Shown piece by piece: positions 1-9,438 of a DNA stretch of 64,000 nucleotides (positions are counted from its first letter, which is position 1; each line of letters begins with the position of its first letter). Source of the stretch: Zhongshania aquatica (GTDB lineage: Bacteria > Pseudomonadota > Gammaproteobacteria > Pseudomonadales > Spongiibacteraceae). The DNA is taken from contig NZ_JANZNQ010000008.1 in assembly GCF_027257955.1 (NCBI RefSeq), positions 151,423 to 215,422 of the forward strand, given 5' to 3'. A model generated the notes under the pieces. That model was not told the DNA's origin and did no database searches. It saw nothing but the letters and a program-made list of their open reading frames with translations. A program made the translations under genes and the position numbers.

Positions 1-2007
1 CTCCCCCGACCAGTCACGTATCGCCTCAAGTTCCGGCGGATTATGCTTAATTACAAATCGCACTGACTCAGCCAATATTCGCTGTCGCGTTACCTCCTTC
101 GACATGAAATGATCAGCGCCGCTAATCTCGATAAATTCGTAAGGCTTTTTCGCCGCATGTAATTTCTTGGCCATCCGCTCGCTGTGAACAATTTCCACGA
201 TGGTATCGTCATCACCATGAATTAGCATGATTGGCGCGTCAGCGCGCTCTGCAAGCGTGTAGGGAGAAATGGCGTCCAGCCGATCATCGCTAGTACTGTC
301 CGCACCCATAAACTCCTTCCAGTAACGCAGCGAATTACGTTTTTTCTCAAACTGCTTATCTCTTAGAAAAAGATTCAAATCCGACACTGGCGCGATAGCC
401 ACGGCGCAGCGATAAACCCCCTGTTGCACGGTGACCCCAGCCAGCGCCGCGTAGCCGCCATAACTAGCACCAACAATACAGGCACGATTTGGGTCAATTG
501 TTCCCTGCTTCGCCAAGGCGGCAACGCCATCAGAAAGATCGGTTTGCATTTTGCGGCCCCACTCACCAAAGCCCGCATTGCGAAAACCAACACCATAACC
601 ACTAGAACCCCGAAAATTTGGCTGCAACACCGCGTAACCTCGACTGGCAAAAGCCTGCGCCAACCAATTAAACTCGGGGTAATCTCGCGACTCGGGGCCC
701 CGGTGCGGCAATATCACCACGGGCAAATTCTTGGCCTCACGATGTGGAGGTAAAGTTAAAACCGCTGGGATATCCAAGCCGTCTGCAGCCGCGTAATGGA
801 AACTTGTTACCGGCCCAATTTGGCTCGCTTTAAAACCGGGATAGCGCCAGCCAATTTCCACCGCACTGCCCTTGGCAATATCAACCAACCACCACGTGCC
901 GGTATCCCCCGCGCCATCAGTTCGCACCACGATACGGCTTAAGTCATCGCTCGCCGCTTCAAAATTAACGTTTAATCCCGGAAATGCCTTACGTGTTCCC
1001 CGTACCCGTGCCTCTAATTTATCATCTATCATTTCTAAGCGAGGATTATCGCCACTGATCACCACACCGCTAAACAGACCCGTTATTTTATTAAAAACAT
1101 ACCTATCAACATTTACCTCAGGATACAGCTCCACTGGCTCCGAGCTACCGTCTAAAGGCATTTCCAACAAGTAGCCAGCGCCATCTCTATCATGACTTAC
1201 AAAAAGTACGGTACCCTCTGTGCGCCCCTGCCCAACAATGCCGTTACGCCCAAAGGGATCTTTAGATTTAAATAGCCGATCACCGTGATTCCCCGCGTAC
1301 AGTTCCCAATCGGTGCGGATATTATCTTGGGTTTCTCGCGCCAAAATCGTCGGACCAGCCCCCACCAACCAACCACTCCCATCTTTGCGACCTTTAGCGA
1401 TGACCGTTAATCGACGCTTATCCAAATTAATACAGCTCACCTCAAGCTCAAAACCCGAAATCCAAGATTCCCGGGAAAATGCATTCCTGCTTAAGGGCAA
1501 CGTATCAATACATTGTAACCAGCCTTCGTCTGACATGACTGGCGGGTGTATGCCGAATGCGGCATTCAATACCTTGGTCGACTTAGACATGGGCCAATAT
1601 AAGTCTTTGGATTTGGTATCTAAAATAACGAGGTTAAGCAGCTCATATTTATAACCGTAAAACATACCCAGATTCTGCGTAGAACTGGTAATAACGACTA
1701 CATAACGCTCACCCACCCAATATAGATCACGCGCTTTAATGTCACCCATATCGACTTTTATAGCGATCTCCTTACCCACGTCACCGACGACTAATAAGCG
1801 ACGATCCTGAATCGTCGCCAACATTGCCTGCTGCCGCCCAGATGAGGAAAGCGCAACCATATCAAGACTGGGTAAATGTCCATAAAGCGATAAAGCGGGA
1901 GGCTGAAGGGAATCAACAACTGTGCTAGGTGCGGCTTCGTCTGCAAAAAGCGGCTGCGACAGTAAAAACACCAATGACAAGGCAAATATAAACGTATTCT
2001 GTATCAT
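1..2007 (-). CDS. S9-family prolyl oligopeptidase-like serine peptidase (C-terminus cut by window)
   Basis: Open minus-strand frame running off the left edge; 669 codons are present. The N-terminus (MIQNTFIFALSLVFLLSQPLFA) is a good Sec signal peptide, so the enzyme is probably periplasmic. Residues of about 30-400 fit a beta-propeller-like region, and the last third is an alpha/beta hydrolase. The catalytic triad is visible: Ser515 in GASYGGYAAL, Asp601 in HGDDDTIV and His633 in GADHFM, in the order and spacing of the S9 (prolyl oligopeptidase/acylaminoacyl peptidase) family. It probably hydrolyses short peptides. Only the last few residues should be missing, because the triad is complete. 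No operon partner is seen; the next gene diverges. Confidence 0.88.
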   Translation of the reverse strand, partial: MIQNTFIFALSLVFLLSQPLFADEAAPSTVVDSLQPPALSLYGHLPSLDMVALSSSGRQQAMLATIQDRRLLVVGDVGKEIAIKVDMGDIKARDLYWVGERYVVVITSSTQNLGMFYGYKYELLNLVILDTKSKDLYWPMSKSTKVLNAAFGIHPPVMSDEGWLQCIDTLPLSRNAFSRESWISGFELEVSCINLDKRRLTVIAKGRKDGSGWLVGAGPTILARETQDNIRTDWELYAGNHGDRLFKSKDPFGRNGIVGQGRTEGTVLFVSHDRDGAGYLLEMPLDGSSEPVELYPEVNVDRYVFNKITGLFSGVVISGDNPRLEMIDDKLEARVRGTRKAFPGLNVNFEAASDDLSRIVVRTDGAGDTGTWWLVDIAKGSAVEIGWRYPGFKASQIGPVTSFHYAAADGLDIPAVLTLPPHREAKNLPVVILPHRGPESRDYPEFNWLAQAFASRGYAVLQPNFRGSSGYGVGFRNAGFGEWGRKMQTDLSDGVAALAKQGTIDPNRACIVGASYGGYAALAGVTVQQGVYRCAVAIAPVSDLNLFLRDKQFEKKRNSLRYWKEFMGADSTSDDRLDAISPYTLAERADAPIMLIHGDDDTIVEIVHSERMAKKLHAAKKPYEFIEISGADHFMSKEVTRQRILAESVRFVIKHNPPELEAIRDWSGE

Positions 2008-2248
2008 CCGTGGCACCTAACATCCCTAAAACTTAACATCCACAAGAGCTTAAAAGTCTCGTAAAGAGCCGTCGAGTTTGTGGCGAATCTAACAAATTTA
2101 GTGCCAAGAATACAGATGCTTTGCTTAGCCTCACAGCATATGCACAAATAATTATTTTGTGTAATTGTCAGCACGCCAAACTAGTACATTACCGAAACCC
2201 CCAATACACTAGCAAGCATGGCTTCCAACCACTAGCACACAACTATAC

Positions 2249-2833
2249 ATGCCAATAAAAGACATACTTAGCCTTCTAGCGATTGCCCTTACCATCATTG
2301 GTTTCGCGCCCTACATCCTAGCAATTTACCGGGGCCATACCCGCCCCCATATGTTCTCTTGGCTAATTTGGGGTATTACAACAAGCGTCGTTTTCTTTGC
2401 GCAACTCAGCGCAAACGGCGGCCGCGGTGTTATTGCTATTGGTATTTCGGCCGCCATTACCTTTTATATTGCCTTGTTAGCCTATAGGCACAAAGCCGAC
2501 ATCAACATTACTAACAGCGACTGGCTATTCTTATTATTCGCACTTTCTTCGATACCGGCATGGTATTTGGCTTCAGACCCAACCATTGCGGTGATCATTC
2601 TCACGAGTGTTGACTTACTTGGTTTCGGCCCCACCCTGCGTAAAGCTTATCAACATCCGCTAGATGAAAACCTCACTTTTTTTGGCATCTTCGCTCTGCG
2701 GAACGCACTTGTCATCGCGGCGCTAAGCCACTACTCCATAGCAACTGTGCTTTTCCCATTTGCCGTTGGGATATGCTGCATAATATTGATAGTATTAGTC
2801 CTCGCACGGCGACGCAGCGCCCGAAGACAATAG
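2249..2833 (+). CDS. Small polytopic membrane protein, PQ-loop/SemiSWEET-like
   Basis: 194 residues, almost entirely hydrophobic, with about six or seven membrane segments. Two similar blocks are visible: one near residues 10-45 (IIGFAPYILAIYRGHTRP then FSWLIWG) and one near 120-150 (DLLGFGPTLRKAYQHP). Both have the G-F-x-P-x-x-x-x-x-Y/K pattern of PQ-loop repeats, so an internal duplication like that of SemiSWEET/PQ-loop transporters is likely. The substrate cannot be told. It ends in a short basic tail (RRRSARRQ). It stands alone between a divergent peptidase gene and a secreted protein gene. The family assignment is from pattern recognition only. Confidence 0.6.
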   Translation: MPIKDILSLLAIALTIIGFAPYILAIYRGHTRPHMFSWLIWGITTSVVFFAQLSANGGRGVIAIGISAAITFYIALLAYRHKADINITNSDWLFLLFALSSIPAWYLASDPTIAVIILTSVDLLGFGPTLRKAYQHPLDENLTFFGIFALRNALVIAALSHYSIATVLFPFAVGICCIILIVLVLARRRSARRQ

Positions 2834-2889
2834 GCAAATAATTAGACTGCGAAAAATTATTTTTAAATTGCGCTAACACAGAGTCTTAT

Positions 2890-3516
2890 ATGCAACTTCG
2901 CGTCCTTCTCATACTATTTTCAGCCATGCCCGCGTTCGTTAATGCAGCAGACTGCGAAGACACAGATATATTTAACGAAAAACTACTCGTCAATGCGGTG
3001 AGCCAGCTTGTTTCACGCTATGGCCCTAAAGCCACAAGCCAAGCCATTTACAGCTGCGAAAGCGGCCCCGGCGCAAAACGCCTCATCAAGCTAGCGGCCC
3101 ACGAACAGGACGAAAAGTTCACCTACTACCGAATGGTTAGCTGCGATTTAAATAGCAGTACAGAACAGATTGCCTGCGAAGCTAGCGAAGGGCGGCGCAT
3201 CAAATATCACGATGCAACCATCGATACTGACAACGCGACGGACGACAAAAGCGTTGATGAAACGCAAACCAAGAATTCCCTACAGGCACTAGATTGTTTT
3301 AGTCAGGGGTTACAGGCTGGCACGGTAAAAATAAGAAAATATAATCGATTGCTCGACACAAATCTCGACATCCCTCTTGCCCTTGACACCACCATAAATT
3401 CGATCAATGTACTCCCTGGTTTCCGGCGTTATATTGTTAACGTTGCACCGCAACAATATCGATTTAGCATCGAGCTAGACAAAGAATACGGCTGCTTTAT
3501 TGAACCTTTAAAATAG
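2890..3516 (+). CDS. Secreted hypothetical protein
   Basis: 208 residues. The start has a clear cleavable signal peptide (MQLRVLLILFSAMPAFVNA, cut before ADCED), so the product is exported. Several cysteines (for example in CEDTD, YSCESG, SCDLN, IACEAS, LDCFSQG, YGCFIE) suggest disulfides in the periplasm. I recognise no family. It follows the PQ-loop-like gene by 56 bases in the same direction and could be cotranscribed. Its stop lies 4 bases from the stop of the convergent yaiI-like gene. Confidence 0.7.
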   Translation: MQLRVLLILFSAMPAFVNAADCEDTDIFNEKLLVNAVSQLVSRYGPKATSQAIYSCESGPGAKRLIKLAAHEQDEKFTYYRMVSCDLNSSTEQIACEASEGRRIKYHDATIDTDNATDDKSVDETQTKNSLQALDCFSQGLQAGTVKIRKYNRLLDTNLDIPLALDTTINSINVLPGFRRYIVNVAPQQYRFSIELDKEYGCFIEPLK

Positions 3517-3520
3517 CGTC

Positions 3521-3970
3521 TTAACGCTGCCGGGCCAAATACCGATCCAATTGGTTCGCAAATGCCTGCTTGTCTGTCGCAGAGTATGCTGCAGCACCAC
3601 CACCACTATGGACACCAGACGAACGCATGGTGTCCATGAAATCACGCATCATCAAGCGCCCACGCACATTATCTGAAGTAAGTAACTCCCCCCGCGGACT
3701 TAGCGCCAAGGCGCCTTTCTCAATAACCTCAGCCGCCAGTGGAATATCACTAGTAATCACCAAATCTCCTGCGACAGCGCGACGCACAATCTCATTGTCC
3801 GCCACATCAAACCCACTGCTCACTTGCACCGCTGAAATATATCGCGACGGCGGCACCCTCACCGCCTGATTTGCGATCAGCGTCAAAGATACACCGGTTC
3901 GTTCTGCGGCCTTAAACAGTATCTCCCGAACCACCATAGGACAGGCATCAGCATCCACCCAAATTGTCAC
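3521..3970 (-). CDS. yaiI: YaiI/YqxD family protein (DUF188)
   Basis: About 149 residues of the DUF188 family, a PIN-like fold of unknown function. The signature N-terminus [10 protein letters not shown] is present, followed by a conserved middle (Dxx[12 protein letters not shown]) and [20 protein letters not shown] near the end. I place the start at the GTG giving [11 protein letters not shown], which matches family length and has GAGG five bases upstream. An in-frame ATG at 3997 lacks a ribosome site, and another GTG at 3976 is possible. Convergent with the secreted-protein gene, with almost touching stops. Confidence 0.88.
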   Translation of the reverse strand: MTIWVDADACPMVVREILFKAAERTGVSLTLIANQAVRVPPSRYISAVQVSSGFDVADNEIVRRAVAGDLVITSDIPLAAEVIEKGALALSPRGELLTSDNVRGRLMMRDFMDTMRSSGVHSGGGAAAYSATDKQAFANQLDRYLARQR

Positions 3971-4273
3971 CGTCACCTCACCACTCCCCAAAACCATCAG
4001 GTATTATCAAGCCACTGCGTATTGTAGCGATTTGCTCGTCGGATGTACTCATGCAATATGCCGTGGCAAAAGACTGGGAGATCGAGAGAACGACTCACAG
4101 AATAGGCATATTCTCGACAGGATTTAAACGAGACAACAGAATTAACAGGCACATCCTACCACCTTGCCGAACCGCCCTAGGGAAAGTACGAATATCAGCC
4201 CTAGTTAGCCTCGCCTAGACTGAGGACTTTGCAAAAACAACGATGAGCGTCAAATGATGCAGAGATCTGTCGC

Positions 4274-7200
4274 ATGAAGGATCTTTTTGCGCGATTAACA
4301 AGCAACGAAGATGAAAAGGGAGGCAGTGACCACCCCAATACGCCCCATCGCCTGCACTTTAACAAAATAGAGTGGCTGAGAAATACGGTATGGATGGTAT
4401 CCGCCGTCGCAATAATCGCGATTGCCGCCTACATCGATCAACTCAACAATCACAACTACCAAGCTCAAGCGCGAGTTCAGGCAGATAATTCACTTAAAAT
4501 TATTGCAGCACGCCTAGAAGGAAATATTCTCGGCAACCTACAAACTGCAAAAGCCATGGTCTCAGCGGTAAACGTCAACCCTGCCATTGATCAAGCCGGT
4601 TTTGCTGAGTTCGCAAAACCCCTGTTCGATGGCAGTGCGCAACTTAGGAATATAAGTGGCACTCGAAACCTTAAATTATTGTATATGTACCCACTAGAGG
4701 GTAACGAGAGCGCCGTCGGCTTTGACTATCGAAATCGAGCGGACCAACTAAAAGACCTTCTAAGAGCTCGCCAGTCACGTAAAGCTATCATCTCTGGACC
4801 TTTCGAATTAATCCAAGGTGGACAAGGGCTTATCGCCCGATTGCCGGTAGTACTTGAGAATTCAACCGATAAAACCGCAGAACTATGGGGGACTATTTCT
4901 GCCGTTATCGACTTGCAGAGCCTCTACGACGCCAGTGGGCTACTAGAAACAAAAACCAATCTCAATATTGCCATTCGAAAAATAACTGAAGATTCCTCAG
5001 CCGTTTTCTTCGGCAATATGAACGGATTCTACGCAGAATCTCACCCAGTCATAACCGCAATACAAATGCCGTCAGGCGACAAATGGGAACTTGCGGCAAT
5101 CCCTAAAAATGGCTGGCCATTGCTCGCCAAAAACGCCAGTACACTGCGTATTTATCTGATCTTCGCCGGCATAACCATCTTTTCGATGATTATCGTGATA
5201 TCACATCAAATAAACCGCCGGCAAAGAAACAATCTTCTGCTTCGCAGCCTATTTGATTTATCCCCCAACGGGATAGCACTCAGCGATTTCTCAAACGGCG
5301 CATTTTTACAGGTGAATGACGCACTACTAAACAGCACTGGCTACACACGAGAGGAATTCATTACCTTAAATTACTGGCAGCTCAGTGCAACGAACAAAGA
5401 TGAAGCGGAGCAATATCAAACTCGCGCATTGCTGAAGAACGGTCGCTACGGCCCCTATGAACGCAACTATATTCGCAAAGACGGAACCGAGTTTCCTGTT
5501 AGGCTAAGCGGTGTTCTCATACGCGATGACTCAGGTAAATCCTTTGTTTGGTCTATTATCGAAAACATTTCAGCACAGAAAAAAACCGCCGAGATCATGC
5601 AGCGTCAGCAATCCCTAATGCGCTCAATGGGAGCTCAAGCGCGAGTTGGTGCGTGGGAATATATTGTCGGTGCGGACAAAACCTATTGGTCTGAAATGAC
5701 AAGAAAAATATTCAAAGTCAGCGATAGCTTCATACCTAGCCATGAAAACCTTAAGAAGTTCTATCACACTAAAGAAACACTTCAACGAATCAATAGAGCA
5801 ATGTCAGAAGCGATATCCGACGGAGTGCCCTTTAGTGAAGAAATAAGAATTCGCACAGAAAACGGTCATGACACATGGATACAAATCACCGGCCAAGCTG
5901 AGTTTAGTCAAAATAAATGTATCCGTGTTTATGGCTCTACACAAGACATAGACAGCCGCCGAAAAGTACGCGACGAGCTCATTGACGCCAAAGAAAAAGC
6001 CGAAGCTGCTGTTCACGCAAAAAGTGAATTCTTAGCCGTAATGAGCCACGAAATACGCACGCCAATGAACGGCGTACTTGGCATGCTCAATCTATTAGAA
6101 AACTCGAAGCTCGATACTGATCAAAATCGCAAAGTACACATTGCTAAAACCAGTGCACAATCACTGCTAAATTTAATAAACGATATCCTCGACTTTTCAA
6201 AAGTCGATGCGGGAAAACTGCAACTGGAGAATATCGTTTTTAATATCCGAAATTTATTTGATGACATCGCCGCTAGCCAAGCACTAAATGCACAAGAAAA
6301 GGATTTGGAATTAATCATTGATCAATCGGCAATTAATCAAAGCTGGGTATCTGGCGACCCCGCCCGACTTCGCCAGATCATTACCAACTTACTCGCCAAC
6401 GCGATTAAATTCACCTCCGAAGGTAATATCATTTTACGCGCCGGACTGCGATCTAAACACGGTCAACTGCTTCTTAATTGCGCTATTACTGATACCGGCA
6501 TTGGCATACCCAATAGCGAGATGAAGCGACTCTTCACACCTTTCACTCAGATTGATGCAAGCACTACTCGAAAATTTGGTGGTTCAGGTCTGGGATTATC
6601 GATATGCAAAAACCTGTGTGAACTCATGGGCGGGAGTATTTCGGTCGCGAGTACCTATAACGAAGGCAGCACATTCACGTTTAGTGTCATTCTGCAAGAA
6701 GGGAACAGTAAGGAGCGCATAGAGCAAACACCATCTTCAATGGGCAAGCGACGTTACTTTATTATTGACGAAAATACAGAATTCACTGCCGCTATTGGCA
6801 AACAACTGCAGCAGTGGGGGGTAAATATTAGCCCTATAGAACACAGCGAGGAATTACTTAGAGAAATACCTTCAGCATCAGACGCAGCGACGTCGGACAT
6901 CATTATCCTCGGCGTAAGAAAACATTCAATTCAAACGGTTGAATCACTAATAGGTCAACTCCGTCAGCACAGCGTCTTCAAAAATTCGGTTATCATTTTA
7001 GCTAGCAACATCGATATTGCGAATATCAATATAGACATATTAGACAAGGTAAATGCATGCTATTTAAAACCGCTTTCTTACATTGATTTGACGGAAACAT
7101 TAATACTTACATCCGACACGAAAACCTTTAAGTCACCACGAAGTATCGGTGCGCTAACGAAGACCAAGGATAAAAAAGCTAAGGGCAATACGGAAAGAAA

Positions 7201-8056
7201 TATTCATAAAAATACGCTAAAACACGAGGAGTTCAGCAAGTACAGAGTGCTTCTGGTTGAAGATAATCCGGTAAATCAAGAAGTGGGGCGCTGCACGCTC
7301 GATGAACTTGGAGTATCTGCAGATATCGCTGAAAACGGTAGCCGAGCACTGGAAATGCTCAACAATACCGACACTTTAAACCCCTATTCACTCATTCTTC
7401 TGGATTGCCAAATGCCAGAAATGGACGGCTATCAAGTATGTAAATATATTCGTAAAGGCCGCGCAGGCGATATCTATCGCGATGTTCCAGTAATTGCACT
7501 TACCGCAAACGCGATGTCTGGTGACAAAGAGAAATGCATGAGCGCAGGCATGAATGACTACCTCTCCAAGCCATTCACACCAAATGAGTTAGTGGAAATA
7601 CTTCGAAAATGGCTTCCTGAGATTTCGTTAGATGCGCAGACTCCACCCAAAGCAAGCACCGATCTGACGAAGTCGTCTAGCGATATACCTATGTGGGTAA
7701 GTGCTAAAGCATTAGATAGCGCAATGGGACGACCCGATGTATTAAAGAAATTACTTCATCTATTTTGCGAGCAAATAGAATCGCAAATTAAGCAGGCCGA
7801 TCTTGCTTATGAAAAGTCTAATCTCGATGAGATTTCATCAATTGCTCATGCGGTAAAAGGTAGCGCAGGACAGCTCCATGGCATGCAACTTCATAAATGT
7901 GCTGCAGAGCTAGAAAAAGCTGCCTCTTCCGGAGACAGTGCAGCAGTAAATAAGCTATATCATGACTTTACATCACACTGCCAAAACCTCACCCGCTGCT
8001 TTGAGAGCTATTTACAAGACACTGAAACAGCGTCATCCAAGACTGAATTAATCTAA
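4274..8056 (+). CDS. Hybrid sensor histidine kinase: CHASE, PAS, HisKA, HATPase, degenerate REC, REC, Hpt
   Basis: 1260-residue inner-membrane phosphorelay sensor. Membrane segments near 36-55 and 292-312 flank a periplasmic CHASE-like domain. A PAS domain (about 320-430) and a second PAS-like region (about 450-570) follow. The phosphoacceptor is His592 in MSHEIRTPMNG. The ATPase domain has the N box (NLLANAIKF), DTGIGIP and GGSGLGLSI. Residues of about 750-930 look like a receiver but lack the phosphoacceptor Asp (ILGVRKH), so this copy is degenerate. The second receiver has LLVEDNPVNQ and Asp1044 in LLDCQMPEMDG. A C-terminal Hpt domain carries His1192 in IAHAVKGSAGQL. No partner response regulator or output gene is adjacent, so it is an orphan sensor. 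Confidence 0.93.
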   Translation: MKDLFARLTSNEDEKGGSDHPNTPHRLHFNKIEWLRNTVWMVSAVAIIAIAAYIDQLNNHNYQAQARVQADNSLKIIAARLEGNILGNLQTAKAMVSAVNVNPAIDQAGFAEFAKPLFDGSAQLRNISGTRNLKLLYMYPLEGNESAVGFDYRNRADQLKDLLRARQSRKAIISGPFELIQGGQGLIARLPVVLENSTDKTAELWGTISAVIDLQSLYDASGLLETKTNLNIAIRKITEDSSAVFFGNMNGFYAESHPVITAIQMPSGDKWELAAIPKNGWPLLAKNASTLRIYLIFAGITIFSMIIVISHQINRRQRNNLLLRSLFDLSPNGIALSDFSNGAFLQVNDALLNSTGYTREEFITLNYWQLSATNKDEAEQYQTRALLKNGRYGPYERNYIRKDGTEFPVRLSGVLIRDDSGKSFVWSIIENISAQKKTAEIMQRQQSLMRSMGAQARVGAWEYIVGADKTYWSEMTRKIFKVSDSFIPSHENLKKFYHTKETLQRINRAMSEAISDGVPFSEEIRIRTENGHDTWIQITGQAEFSQNKCIRVYGSTQDIDSRRKVRDELIDAKEKAEAAVHAKSEFLAVMSHEIRTPMNGVLGMLNLLENSKLDTDQNRKVHIAKTSAQSLLNLINDILDFSKVDAGKLQLENIVFNIRNLFDDIAASQALNAQEKDLELIIDQSAINQSWVSGDPARLRQIITNLLANAIKFTSEGNIILRAGLRSKHGQLLLNCAITDTGIGIPNSEMKRLFTPFTQIDASTTRKFGGSGLGLSICKNLCELMGGSISVASTYNEGSTFTFSVILQEGNSKERIEQTPSSMGKRRYFIIDENTEFTAAIGKQLQQWGVNISPIEHSEELLREIPSASDAATSDIIILGVRKHSIQTVESLIGQLRQHSVFKNSVIILASNIDIANINIDILDKVNACYLKPLSYIDLTETLILTSDTKTFKSPRSIGALTKTKDKKAKGNTERNIHKNTLKHEEFSKYRVLLVEDNPVNQEVGRCTLDELGVSADIAENGSRALEMLNNTDTLNPYSLILLDCQMPEMDGYQVCKYIRKGRAGDIYRDVPVIALTANAMSGDKEKCMSAGMNDYLSKPFTPNELVEILRKWLPEISLDAQTPPKASTDLTKSSSDIPMWVSAKALDSAMGRPDVLKKLLHLFCEQIESQIKQADLAYEKSNLDEISSIAHAVKGSAGQLHGMQLHKCAAELEKAASSGDSAAVNKLYHDFTSHCQNLTRCFESYLQDTETASSKTELI

Positions 8057-8124
8057 CTAATCAAATAGCGCCCCGCAGTAATAGCACTTTATAATAGCCG
8101 CAACCCTAGCCATAGCTACGCACC

Positions 8125-9342
8125 ATGAACTTCTCACAGCGGGCGCTCAAACTCGATACATTACTTGAACAACACCAGTCATTTTGGCGATTCAATGCGT
8201 ATAGCGAATTAGGCACCCCGCATTTAGACAAGCATCCGGCACTCCTTACCTTCCTACTAGCGCTTTCTGACGAAGCGGTCGTCGAACTGCAACGGAATGA
8301 TCAATACTTGCTGACGACTTTAACGCCCTACTTTCACGCTGCAGATGAGCTACACCAACTCATCACCTTAAATTCCCCCCCATCATACGGATACAGCGAG
8401 CCGCCTAGTGGCATACCGGGTCGAAAATGGCAGCAAATACAAGCTTATATAGAAGCAAATTCCCTACAGACTGCAGAAGAAAACACGACTTGCGATGCTC
8501 ACCACAAGACAAAGATAATCGAGTGGTGCAGTGGCAAAGGCTACTTGGGCCAAGCCGCAGCAAAGCGATATCAACTAAAGAGCGTCGGACTTGAAATAGA
8601 CTCATCACTCGTTACAGCGGGCAATCATAGAGCCGCATCGACAGACGTCGACCATGAAATCATTCTTTGCGATGTACTTAGCGACGCCGTATTCGCACAA
8701 ATTGATCACTCAACACAATTAATGGCACTTCATGCCTGCGGCGGACTTCATCAACGTTTGCTACACGTCGCCGTTACCAGCAATAGCCCTGAGCTAAGCT
8801 TTTCACCGTGCTGCTATCATCGCTTTAACAATGGCGAGTATCGAAGCCTTTCAAATACATTGAAACACAGCGGTTTAGTCTTAAATAATCAAGATCTACG
8901 TACCGCAGTCAGACAAACTAGTACAGCGCGCAGTGGCGAAATCACCGCGAGACGCCAACTTCAAGCCAGGTATTTAGCATTGCGGATTCTGCTAGATGAA
9001 CAAGGGCAAGCCGCCAATACGACATTGCCTTCCGTGCCCCAGCAGTGGAGTAAAGTAGAGTTTTTAGATTGGCTAAGCCACATACTAAAACTCAAACCGC
9101 TGACAATAACCATTCCCGACAATATTAATGACTATGAAGCGCGAGGCTGGCAGCAGCTATACATTGCCGAGCGTATCGACCTTGTCCGTATGGCCTTTCG
9201 ACGCGCCATAGAATTACGCTGTGTGCTCGACAGCATCTTGTTTCTAGAAGAACATGAATACGAGTGCAGGCTAAGCGAGTTTTGCCCCACCTCACTTACG
9301 CCAAGAAACCTGTTCATTCGCGCAACAAAACGCCGTGCTTAA
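8125..9342 (+). CDS. SAM-dependent methyltransferase (Methyltransf_32/METTL25-like)
   Basis: 405 residues. The SAM-binding motif I is seen as EWCSGKGYLGQAAA, with an acidic residue ending the next strand (GLEIDSS). Further on are LMALHACGG and the signature SPCCYHRF, typical of the METTL25/Methyltransf_32 group. The substrate is unknown. The gene starts 68 bases after the kinase and lies 96 bases before rlmI on the same strand. It may share transcription with rlmI, which would suggest an RNA or translation-related target, but that is inference. Confidence 0.75.
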   Translation: MNFSQRALKLDTLLEQHQSFWRFNAYSELGTPHLDKHPALLTFLLALSDEAVVELQRNDQYLLTTLTPYFHAADELHQLITLNSPPSYGYSEPPSGIPGRKWQQIQAYIEANSLQTAEENTTCDAHHKTKIIEWCSGKGYLGQAAAKRYQLKSVGLEIDSSLVTAGNHRAASTDVDHEIILCDVLSDAVFAQIDHSTQLMALHACGGLHQRLLHVAVTSNSPELSFSPCCYHRFNNGEYRSLSNTLKHSGLVLNNQDLRTAVRQTSTARSGEITARRQLQARYLALRILLDEQGQAANTTLPSVPQQWSKVEFLDWLSHILKLKPLTITIPDNINDYEARGWQQLYIAERIDLVRMAFRRAIELRCVLDSILFLEEHEYECRLSEFCPTSLTPRNLFIRATKRRA

Positions 9343-9367
9343 GGCAAACCCGCACAACTAGTTTGCC
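9343..9367 (+). repeat. Inverted repeat after the methyltransferase gene
   Basis: Seven-base perfect arms GGCAAAC (9343-9349) and GTTTGCC (9361-9367) follow the stop codon directly. They can form a hairpin, but no T-run follows, so it is a weak terminator candidate at best. It may stabilise the mRNA end. Confidence 0.35.
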
Positions 9368-9438
9368 AGACGTGTTTCGCGCCACGCAGCAATCGGAGAT
9401 AATGCCCGCTTTTAGCGCGACTATCCTAGGATTCCTTC

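Noticed and set aside
3964..4218. Plus-strand ORF between the yaiI-like gene and the kinase
   Set aside because: Starts inside the yaiI-like coding region on the opposite strand, no family resemblance, no ribosome site.
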